From NCBI GenBank assembly GCA_005773695.1, contig SXHM01000105.1, positions 1 to 11,634 of the forward strand: a stretch of DNA of 11,634 nucleotides. Reading direction: 5' to 3'. The notes under the pieces are model-generated. The model had not been told where the DNA came from. It made no database searches and worked only from the letters and a program-made list of their open reading frames with translations. Positions 6,435 to 11,634 of this stretch are shown piece by piece (position 1 is the first letter of the stretch; each line of letters opens with the position of its first letter). A program made the translations under genes and the position numbers. Origin of the DNA: Bacteroidota bacterium. Its GTDB lineage: Bacteria; Bacteroidota; Bacteroidia; SXHM01.

Positions 6435-7922
6435 ATGCACTTTGAAGAATACCGCAAACACGATGCTGTTGCATTAGCAGAACTGATAAAGAAAAAAGAA
6501 GTAACGCCTTCTGAACTTCTGGATATTGCCATCAAGCGCACGGAGGAAGTAAACCCGAAAATAAATGCGGTGGTAACACCTTGTTATGATTTGGCAAAAG
6601 AGCAACAAAAACAGATGGATTCAAATTCTGTTTTTGCAGGTGTTCCCTATCTGATGAAGGATTTAGGTCCTGAGTTGAAAGGTGTTCGCCATACGATGGG
6701 AACGCGGTTTATGAAAGATTATATTCCGAAAGAAGATTCGGTTGTAACACAGCGCGTGAAAAAAGCAGGGCTCGTAATCTTTGGGAAAACTAATACGCCT
6801 GAATTCGGATTGACACCATTTACAGAAAGTGAATTACTTAAACCCGCACGCAATCCCTGGAATACAGAGCATACTTCAGGCGGCAGCAGCGGAGGAAGCG
6901 GAGCAGCAGTTGCTGCAGGTATTGTTCCCATCGCGAGTGCAAACGATGGTGGAGGCTCTATCCGTATTCCTGCAAGTTGCAACGGATTATTTGGAATGAA
7001 ACCTTCGCGCGGGAGAGTTACACTTGGATTGAAAAGCGGAGAACTTTGGGGTGGTGCAGTTTGCGAAGGTTCTGTTTCGCGAAGCGTTCGCGACAGTGCT
7101 TATTATTTAGATGCTATTCAGGGCTCAGCACCGGGAGAGCCTTATTCTATTCAAACACCTGATAAACCTTATTCCGAAGAAATAAAAACACATCCCGGGA
7201 AATTGAAGATTGCCTATTCGCTGGAGCATCCGATGGGAATTAAACAGGATGAGGAAAATGTAGCCGCCATAAATAACACGGTGAAACTTTTAAAAGAACT
7301 TGGTCACGAAGTGGAAGAAGTTCCGTTGCCTTACAAAAAGGAATTGCTTACACAAATTCTTTACATGATGGTTTTGGGAGAAACCTCTGGTACTATTGAT
7401 TACCTGGGAGAAGTGAATAATAAGAAACCCAACATAAAAGATTTTGAACCTAATACCTGGCTGCTTTACAAACTGGGTAAGTCATTTTCAGCCGGTGATT
7501 TTGCATTAGCTAAACTCAAGTGGAACGAAACCACCCGTGCCATGGGACAATTCGGTTTAAAATTCGATGCGTTGCTTACTCCAACACTTGGTATGAAGCC
7601 CTTTAAAATCGGTGCGCTGCAAAACAGCAAAGCTGAAGACATTGCACTAAGAACGTTGAATGCACTTGGTAATACTTCGGTTATAAAAAATGCGGGCATA
7701 ATTGAAAAAACAGCTACTAAAATTTTCTCGTGGATACCTTATGCGCCACTTGCCAATATTACAGGGCAACCATCTATTACTGTTCCCTTGCATTGGTCAA
7801 AAGAAAACTTACCGGTTGGGGTAATGTTTACAGGCAGGCTTAATGATGAAGCAACTTTATTCCGCTTGGCTGCTCAATTAGAACAGTCTCAACCATGGTT
7901 TAATAAAGTGCCATCTATTTAG
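6435..7922 (+). CDS. Amidase-signature family hydrolase
   Basis: The 495-residue protein is a complete amidase-signature enzyme. The Ser-cisSer-Lys triad is visible: Lys75 in VPYLMKDLG, Ser151 in TSGGSSGGSGAAVAAG, and the nucleophile Ser175 in GGGSIRIPASCNGLFGMKP. Spacings (24 and 100 residues) agree with the family. These enzymes hydrolyse linear or cyclic amides; members include GatA, fatty-acid amide hydrolase and 6-aminohexanoate-cyclic-dimer hydrolase. It is unlikely to be GatA because no gatB/gatC neighbours are present and the GGGSIRIPAS form is, from memory, common in the non-GatA clade. No signal peptide is seen, so it is probably cytoplasmic. It starts 23 bases after mgtE and may be co-transcribed with it. 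Its stop interlocks with that of the convergent serine hydrolase. The substrate is unknown. Confidence 0.92.
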   Translation: MHFEEYRKHDAVALAELIKKKEVTPSELLDIAIKRTEEVNPKINAVVTPCYDLAKEQQKQMDSNSVFAGVPYLMKDLGPELKGVRHTMGTRFMKDYIPKEDSVVTQRVKKAGLVIFGKTNTPEFGLTPFTESELLKPARNPWNTEHTSGGSSGGSGAAVAAGIVPIASANDGGGSIRIPASCNGLFGMKPSRGRVTLGLKSGELWGGAVCEGSVSRSVRDSAYYLDAIQGSAPGEPYSIQTPDKPYSEEIKTHPGKLKIAYSLEHPMGIKQDEENVAAINNTVKLLKELGHEVEEVPLPYKKELLTQILYMMVLGETSGTIDYLGEVNNKKPNIKDFEPNTWLLYKLGKSFSAGDFALAKLKWNETTRAMGQFGLKFDALLTPTLGMKPFKIGALQNSKAEDIALRTLNALGNTSVIKNAGIIEKTATKIFSWIPYAPLANITGQPSITVPLHWSKENLPVGVMFTGRLNDEATLFRLAAQLEQSQPWFNKVPSI

Positions 7923-9223
7923 TGGCTGACACTGAATTTTGTCATCGTGCTTCCTTTCTCTGTTTGCAGTTGTAAATAATAAAATCCGGTTGCAAATGAT
8001 GAGCAATCGATTTGCACTTTTTCTTTATTGTTTTTTTCGGAATAAATTTCATTGCCTGTAAGGTCAAAAATTGAAAGAGCAATTATTTGTGCTTTCAGTT
8101 CCACTGTAATTTTATTTTTTGCGGGATTGGGGAAAACAATCGGTTGGTTTATCTGATTAAATTCATCAACAGAAATAGTGCTGCACATAATATCATTCAG
8201 CTTTTGCCATATGGTGTCGTTCATGGTAAAGGGTACTTCATCATCAAAAGGTGCGTTTCCCATTCTTAAAACAACTAAGTTCTGACCTGGTACAACATTC
8301 AGAAATTGTCCGTTTTTACCCATGGCGGCTACCATATCATCGGGAGCATTGGGGTTAAATGACCCTTGAAATTGAAATTGTAAGCCAGGCAGCATGTAAG
8401 AAGGTTTTCCGTTTAGCCACCATAAATAACCATAAGACTTATTCAATTGTTGCGAGGTGTTTATCATCTCATTGAAATACGTTGCATCAGTCATTATCTG
8501 GTTTCCGTTCCAGTTTCCGTTGTTCAATATAAGTAATCCAAAACGTGCCATACTTCTTGGCTTACTTACAAAAATATTGTTGTAGCCTGATGTATAAAAA
8601 AGTCCGGTCATTCCGGTTGGCGTTTTCAGTTTTTGTGTTGTGTAAGCATTTAGGGTTTGTCCGGTTGCATTTTCAATTACCGCATCTAAAAGTGTGTAAG
8701 GTCCATTGTGATAAGCCCATCTGTTTCCGGCATCGGCAAGGTAATTCAGACAAGTGTCTAAAGTGCAATAATGGTCAGGAACACCATCATCCAGTCCGCT
8801 GCTCATGGTAAGTTGATGGCGAATGGTAATTTTTTCTTCCTGTTGGGCAGTGCAATTTGTCCAACCCTGCCCCAAATAATCAGACGTAGTATCGTTGATA
8901 GATAAATAATTTTCCTGCTGGGCAATACCAGTCATAAACGAGGTAATGGTTTTGCCTGCCGAAGCCCAGTACCAAACACTGTCCTGTGTAAACGTTCCAA
9001 AATATTTTTCAATTACAATTTTTCCATCTTTCAATACAATAAATGCTTTGGTGTTTCTGTCTTCTAAATAATTGAACAATGTGTCTATCCTATCCGGACA
9101 CCAACCGAGTGAAAGCGGTGAAATAGTATCCCATGTACTTCCCACCGTTGGAGGGAAATAAAGTGTTTGAGACTTTACAGATAATGCAAAAAGAATTGCA
9201 ATAAGAGTAAGGAATTGTTTCAT
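7919..9223 (-). CDS. Secreted serine hydrolase of the beta-lactamase/class C fold with T9SS type A sorting domain
   Basis: The 434-residue protein begins with a signal peptide (MKQFLTLIAILFALSVKSQ). Residues about 40-345 form a beta-lactamase-related domain. The SxxK motif is Ser88-Ala-Gly-Lys91 (WASAGKTITSFM), the YxN motif is Tyr171-His-Asn173, and a possible third motif is Lys303-Asn-Gly305. SSGLDDG at 141-147 is also typical. Residues about 358-434 are a T9SS C-terminal domain (PIVFPNPAKNKITV...GFYYLQLQTEKG), so the enzyme should cross the outer membrane and be released or surface-anchored. By family knowledge these are esterases, D-aminopeptidases, dimer hydrolases or penicillin-binding-like enzymes; resistance is not implied. 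The gene is monocistronic on this strand and has a -7 element 66 bases upstream. Its substrate cannot be read from sequence. Confidence 0.92.
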   Translation of the reverse strand: MKQFLTLIAILFALSVKSQTLYFPPTVGSTWDTISPLSLGWCPDRIDTLFNYLEDRNTKAFIVLKDGKIVIEKYFGTFTQDSVWYWASAGKTITSFMTGIAQQENYLSINDTTSDYLGQGWTNCTAQQEEKITIRHQLTMSSGLDDGVPDHYCTLDTCLNYLADAGNRWAYHNGPYTLLDAVIENATGQTLNAYTTQKLKTPTGMTGLFYTSGYNNIFVSKPRSMARFGLLILNNGNWNGNQIMTDATYFNEMINTSQQLNKSYGYLWWLNGKPSYMLPGLQFQFQGSFNPNAPDDMVAAMGKNGQFLNVVPGQNLVVLRMGNAPFDDEVPFTMNDTIWQKLNDIMCSTISVDEFNQINQPIVFPNPAKNKITVELKAQIIALSIFDLTGNEIYSEKNNKEKVQIDCSSFATGFYYLQLQTEKGSTMTKFSVSH

Positions 9224-9289
9224 TAAAATTGTTTTGGCGTTCGATACTTATCTAAAGAAAGGTTTAAAATCAATAATAATATTTGAAAA

Positions 9290-9297
9290 CAAAAGTA
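9290..9297 (-). promoter_or_regulatory. Bacteroidota -7 promoter element (TACTTTTG) for the secreted serine hydrolase
   Basis: The minus strand reads TACTTTTG, a perfect TAnnTTTG match, 66 bases before the ATG at 9223. A TTTG at 9307-9304 is too close to serve as the -33 element. The site lies in the 190-base divergent gap that also holds the promoter of the rightward operon. Confidence 0.45.
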
Positions 9298-9331
9298 GAA
9301 TGACAAATGTCTTAATAATGTTTTGAAATTT

Positions 9332-9355
9332 TAAATTCTATGAATTTAGATTCAT
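9332..9355. promoter_or_regulatory. Overlapping AT-rich inverted repeats, candidate operator
   Basis: TAAATTC at 9332-9338 is a perfect inverted partner of GAATTTA at 9342-9348 (7-3-7). The overlapping pair ATGAAT at 9340-9345 and ATTCAT at 9350-9355 is also perfect (6-4-6). The cluster ends 18 bases before the -7 element at 9374, so it covers the -33 region of the operon promoter. No regulator is identified, and AT-rich DNA makes such repeats by chance. Confidence 0.3.
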
Positions 9356-9373
9356 CTAAGTACTATAAATCCT

Positions 9374-9381
9374 TATTTTTG
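9374..9381 (+). promoter_or_regulatory. Bacteroidota -7 promoter element (TATTTTTG) for the four-gene envelope operon
   Basis: TATTTTTG is a perfect TAnnTTTG match, 32 bases before the ATG at 9414. It predicts a short AT-rich leader. The next nine bases overlap a perfect reverse-orientation DnaA box (TGTGGATAA at 9380-9388). No further -7 match was found between the later genes, so this promoter probably serves all four. Confidence 0.55.
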
Positions 9382-9388
9382 TGGATAA
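9380..9388 (-). other. Perfect DnaA-box sequence (TTATCCACA on the minus strand) at the operon promoter
   Basis: The plus strand reads TGTGGATAA, the exact complement of TTATCCACA. It overlaps the last two bases of the -7 element and spans the likely transcription start, where a bound protein would block initiation. It is isolated, so it is not an origin. Chance is possible. Confidence 0.25.
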
Positions 9389-9413
9389 TAATTAATTTAA
9401 AAAATACGTTTAT

Positions 9414-10277
9414 ATGATCAAAAAATTTACGCTTTCGTTAGTTTTTATTTACGCACTAGTTATTGTTTACGATGCAAATTACAACAATGCACACACCAAT
9501 GGAAGTGGAGCCCCTGCGGGCCGCACAGGATCGCCCGGTGATGGAGTAACCTGTAACAATGGCAGCTGCCATTCAGGTGCTGCTCCTACTGATCAGGTGG
9601 CAAGCATTACCAGCGATGTGCCGGTTGGCGGTTATGTGCCGGGAACTACATATAACATTACCGCTACTGCAAGCAAACAAGGAGTAATTGAATTTGGTTT
9701 TCAACTTTCGCCCCAAAATGCAAGCGGAACAAAATTGGGAGCATTTGCAACACCTTTGCCTGCGGGAACACAATTTGCAAACCCTAACACCGGAATGGCA
9801 AATAAATATGTTACCCATACCAGCTCGGGAACTGCCGGCACTAATACCAAAACCTGGACTGTTCGATGGACTGCACCAACAGCAGGAACTGGAACAGTTA
9901 CTTTTTACGGTGCGTTTAATTTTACAAACAGCATGAACAACAGCAGCGGTGATGTTATTAAAAATGCTTCGCTTGATATAACAGAAAATACATCAACCGG
10001 AATTGACGAAACAATTGTGCAAGGTGGATTTGATGTGTTCCCAAATCCGGCAAATGATATTGTTAATGTTTCATTTTATCTTTATGAAATGACAAACGTG
10101 AACGCAGAAATTTTTGACATAAACGGACGTTTGGTAAAACAAACCACTACCGAAAATCTGCATCCCGGAAGACACGAGCTTACTTTTAATGCACATGGAG
10201 ATATGGAAGCAGGGCTTTATTTTATCCGTTTGAATGACGGGAAAAATGTTTACAGCAAAAAAGTAGTGGTGAAGTAA
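9414..10277 (+). CDS. T9SS-sorted surface protein with Reeler/choice-of-anchor-V-like domain and CxxxxCH motif
   Basis: The 287-residue protein starts with a signal segment (KKFTLSLVFIYALVIVY). It then has GRTGSPGDGVTCNNGSCHSG at 37-56, matching the TGxPGE..C..CHSG start of the choice-of-anchor-V (Reeler-like) domain seen in many Bacteroidota secreted proteins. The beta-rich body runs to about residue 190 and includes FGFQLSPQNASG and WTVRWTAPTAGTGTVTFYGAFN. Residues about 205-287 are a T9SS type A sorting domain (FDVFPNPANDIVNVSF...GLYFIRLNDGK), so the protein should be exported to the surface. The cysteine-histidine motif is Cys47-x4-Cys52-His53, longer than the usual heme CxxCH; heme binding is possible but unproven. 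It is the first gene of a four-gene operon and lies 29 bases before the next reading frame. Confidence 0.85.
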   Translation: MIKKFTLSLVFIYALVIVYDANYNNAHTNGSGAPAGRTGSPGDGVTCNNGSCHSGAAPTDQVASITSDVPVGGYVPGTTYNITATASKQGVIEFGFQLSPQNASGTKLGAFATPLPAGTQFANPNTGMANKYVTHTSSGTAGTNTKTWTVRWTAPTAGTGTVTFYGAFNFTNSMNNSSGDVIKNASLDITENTSTGIDETIVQGGFDVFPNPANDIVNVSFYLYEMTNVNAEIFDINGRLVKQTTTENLHPGRHELTFNAHGDMEAGLYFIRLNDGKNVYSKKVVVK

Positions 10278-10280
10278 AAT

Positions 10281-10301
10281 ACTTCGACAGGCTAAGCCTA
10301 A
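10281..10301. repeat. Short palindromic repeat-like sequence between operon genes 1 and 2
   Basis: The stretch contains the palindrome AGGCTAAGCCT at 10289-10299, preceded by ACTTCGAC. CTTCGACA(A/G)GCT is a phrase I recall from dispersed intergenic repeats in many bacterial genomes. The stem is too short for a terminator and has no T-tract. It lies just upstream of the disputed ATG of the next gene. Confidence 0.35.
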
Positions 10302-10306
10302 TTTAG

Positions 10307-10729
10307 ATGGCAGGATTATTGCCTTTTCATGAACACAAAAAATCTATCCACTTGAAAAAAAGTATTTTTCTTCTTTTTGTTACACTTGCAACAGCGTTAT
10401 TTGTTTTGCAAGGTTGTTTGAATGACAAAGGCAATGTACCTCTCCCGCCCGAAACGTTTTGCGACAGTCTGGATGTTAGCTACAATCTGCATGTAAAACC
10501 ACTTGCAGAATCAGCTTGTGCAAACAGCATCGGTTGCCATGTATCAGGCGGAAGCGGTCCGGGTGATTTTACTAATTATCAGATTCTGAGCGGAGTTTCA
10601 CAATCGGTTAAGACACGGATTGAATTGCCGGTAAGTGATCCTTTGCACATGCCGCTGGGAGCAACACTTACTCAGGAAGAGTTAGCTATTTTTCTTTGCT
10701 GGATAGAAGATGGTGCGCCAAACAACTAA
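10307..10729 (+). CDS. Small lipoprotein resembling a c-type cytochrome, CxxxxxCH motif
   Basis: The product is 140 residues from the ATG at 10307. A TTG at 10352 (residue 16) would give a cleaner signal peptide starting MKKSIFLLF, and I consider it equally likely. The lipobox is LQGC with Cys37, so the protein is a lipoprotein. The mature part has HVKPLAESACANSIGCHVSG at 62-81, where Cys71-x5-Cys77-His78 replaces the heme CxxCH motif. GPGDFTNYQIL follows, then SDPLHMPLG, whose Met115 could be the distal ligand, and LTQEELAIFLCWIEDGAPNN at the end. This order matches the small cytochrome-like domains of Bacteroidota and Planctomycetes lipoproteins. Whether heme is attached is uncertain given the enlarged loop. 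It lies between the T9SS protein and the YceI gene, 12 bases from the latter. Confidence 0.78.
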   Translation: MAGLLPFHEHKKSIHLKKSIFLLFVTLATALFVLQGCLNDKGNVPLPPETFCDSLDVSYNLHVKPLAESACANSIGCHVSGGSGPGDFTNYQILSGVSQSVKTRIELPVSDPLHMPLGATLTQEELAIFLCWIEDGAPNN

Positions 10730-10741
10730 ACTCTTAAAGCC

Positions 10742-11308
10742 ATGAAAAAGTTAATTGCACTCTTACTAATTCTTAATTCTCCATTTCTAATTTTTAATTC
10801 TTTTGCGCAAACTGTATATATAAGCGAAAAGACCGAAATCTCTTTTTTCTCAAAGGCTCCTGTTGAAGATATTGATGCGGTAAACAAAATTTCCTCTTCC
10901 ATTATTACATTGCACAACGACAGTATAGCGTTTAAAGTGCCCATTACCGGTTTTGTTTTCAAAGACGGATTGATGCAGCGACACTTCAACAGCAATTATA
11001 TGGAAAGCGATAAAAAAGGCTTTGAAAATGCTACACTGAAAGGAAAAATAAACGAAGACATAGACTTTAAAACTGATGGCGAATACAAAGTAACCTGCAC
11101 CGGGATATTGAAAATGCACGGTGTAGATCAACCCCGTAATTTTGATGGCCTATTTACGGTGAAAGAAGGAAAGATAAATCTGACATCAAAATTCAAAGTG
11201 TTGGTAGCTGACCACAAAATAAAAATACCCGGAGACAAATTGATGAACATCGGAAAAGAAATAGAAGTAAGCGTTTCTGCTGATTATAAACTTTACGTTA
11301 AACCCTAA
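10742..11308 (+). CDS. YceI-family periplasmic lipocalin-like protein
   Basis: The 188-residue protein has a signal peptide of about 23 residues ending NSFA-QT. The mature part matches YceI: TEISFFSKAPVEDIDAVNK at 31-49, IAFKVPITGFVFKDGLMQRH at 62-81, FNSNYMESDK at 82-91, and LKMHGVDQPRNFDG at 123-136. By family knowledge YceI proteins form an extended beta-barrel that binds long polyisoprenoid or amphiphilic ligands in the periplasm. It is the third operon gene, 12 bases after the lipoprotein and 3 bases before the DUF5777 gene, so translation is probably coupled. The hydrophobic core of the signal peptide is encoded by two near-identical 21-base DNA units (see the repeat at 10766-10801). 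Confidence 0.92.
   Translation: MKKLIALLLILNSPFLIFNSFAQTVYISEKTEISFFSKAPVEDIDAVNKISSSIITLHNDSIAFKVPITGFVFKDGLMQRHFNSNYMESDKKGFENATLKGKINEDIDFKTDGEYKVTCTGILKMHGVDQPRNFDGLFTVKEGKINLTSKFKVLVADHKIKIPGDKLMNIGKEIEVSVSADYKLYVKP
10766..10801 (+). repeat. Imperfect 21-base direct repeat encoding the YceI signal-peptide core
   Basis: CTAATTCTTAATTCT at 10766-10780 recurs as CTAATTTTTAATTCT at 10787-10801, with one mismatch in 15 and a period of 21 bases. In frame this encodes LILNSPF then LIFNSFA. Within the units AATTCT is repeated. The signal-peptide core is therefore built from a simple duplicated DNA sequence. Confidence 0.7.
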
Positions 11309-11311
11309 AGC

Positions 11312-11634
11312 ATGATGAAAAAATTACTCGCTTTTGTTTTACTTTTTACTGCCTTCTGCCTTCTGCCTTCTGGTAACTGTTTTGCTCAAGACGATATTAT
11401 GAACTTGCTTGACCAAAACGAAGAACCAAAGAACGAACCTGTTCTGGAAACATTTAAAACCACACGTGTTATTAATGCACAATCAACCGAAACTGTTCCT
11501 AAAAATGCAATGGACCTGCGTATTACTCACCGCTTCGGGAACATAGGCGCAGCAAGTGGTGGTGGCTACAGTTCGTTTTACGGAATGGATAATGTTGCCA
11601 ACATACGCATAGCATTTGAATACGGAATTTTAGA
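11312..11634 (+). CDS. DUF5777-type outer-membrane beta-barrel protein, N-terminal fragment (runs off right edge)
   Basis: This frame is open to the window edge, giving 107 complete codons. It begins at an ATG-ATG pair (11312 and 11315) three bases after the YceI stop. A signal peptide runs to about residue 26 (ending NCFA-QDD). The mature start reads DDIMNLLDQNEEPKNEPVLE, then TFKTTRVINAQSTETVPKNA and MDLRITHRFGNIGAA, then MDNVANIRIAFEYGI. FKTTRVIN followed by LDxRIxHRFG and a glycine/aromatic-rich stretch is the pattern I know from DUF5777-family beta-barrel proteins of Bacteroidota, which sit in the outer membrane. Its function is unknown. It is the fourth and last visible gene of the operon. 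The signal-peptide core is encoded by a 7-base tandem repeat. Confidence 0.82.
   Translation, partial: MMKKLLAFVLLFTAFCLLPSGNCFAQDDIMNLLDQNEEPKNEPVLETFKTTRVINAQSTETVPKNAMDLRITHRFGNIGAASGGGYSSFYGMDNVANIRIAFEYGIL
11349..11372 (+). repeat. 7-base tandem repeat (CTGCCTT)x3 encoding the DUF5777 signal-peptide core
   Basis: CTGCCTT occurs three times in perfect tandem at 11349-11369 and a fourth copy starts (CTG). Because the unit is not a multiple of three, the repeat is read in successive frames as TAFCLLPS. The 21-base superperiod equals seven codons. It lies wholly within the hydrophobic core of the signal peptide. Confidence 0.85.

Noticed and set aside
7919..9223. Antibiotic-resistance beta-lactamase
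   Set aside because: The SxxK and YxN motifs place it in the broad serine hydrolase family, but the T9SS domain and lack of a clear KTG motif do not support a resistance role.

Overview
The window looks like ordinary chromosomal DNA from a member of the phylum Bacteroidota. Three things point there. Two secreted proteins end in type IX secretion system (T9SS) sorting domains. At least five genes are preceded by a perfect match to the Bacteroidota -7 promoter element TAnnTTTG. Leaders lack clear Shine-Dalgarno sequences. The window carries no tRNA, rRNA, CRISPR array, transposase or phage gene that I can see.

Left part (1-2909), all on the minus strand. In transcription order there is a secreted coiled-coil protein of unknown role, an NAD-dependent sugar-nucleotide epimerase/dehydratase, and the first 61 codons of a polyprenyl (isoprenoid) diphosphate synthase that runs off the left edge. 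The coiled-coil gene and the epimerase each have their own -7 element. The epimerase and synthase are only 11 bases apart and are probably co-transcribed.

Middle part (3123-7922), all on the plus strand. An orphan LytTR DNA-binding protein ends in a strong intrinsic terminator. The next promoter starts almost inside that terminator and drives an Nfu-type iron-sulfur scaffold gene, followed without a gap by rsmA/ksgA (16S rRNA dimethylation). A 62-base nested palindromic repeat then separates rsmA from mgtE (Mg2+ transporter), which is followed by an amidase-signature hydrolase. The amidase meets a convergent, T9SS-exported serine hydrolase of the beta-lactamase fold (minus strand, 7919-9223), and their stop codons interlock.

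Right part (9224-11634). A 190-base divergent intergenic region holds a -7 element for each direction and a cluster of AT-rich overlapping palindromes. On its right is a tight four-gene plus-strand operon: a T9SS-sorted protein with a CxxxxCH motif, a small lipoprotein resembling a c-type cytochrome with a CxxxxxCH motif, a YceI-family periplasmic lipid-binding-like protein, and the start of a DUF5777-type outer-membrane beta-barrel. All four products are predicted to leave the cytoplasm, and they occupy the surface, a membrane anchor, the periplasm and the outer membrane. This operon is the best candidate in the window for an undescribed functional unit, possibly an envelope redox or lipid/quinone-handling module, but that role is inference. 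In the YceI and DUF5777 genes the signal-peptide hydrophobic core is encoded by short repeated DNA units, which is unusual.
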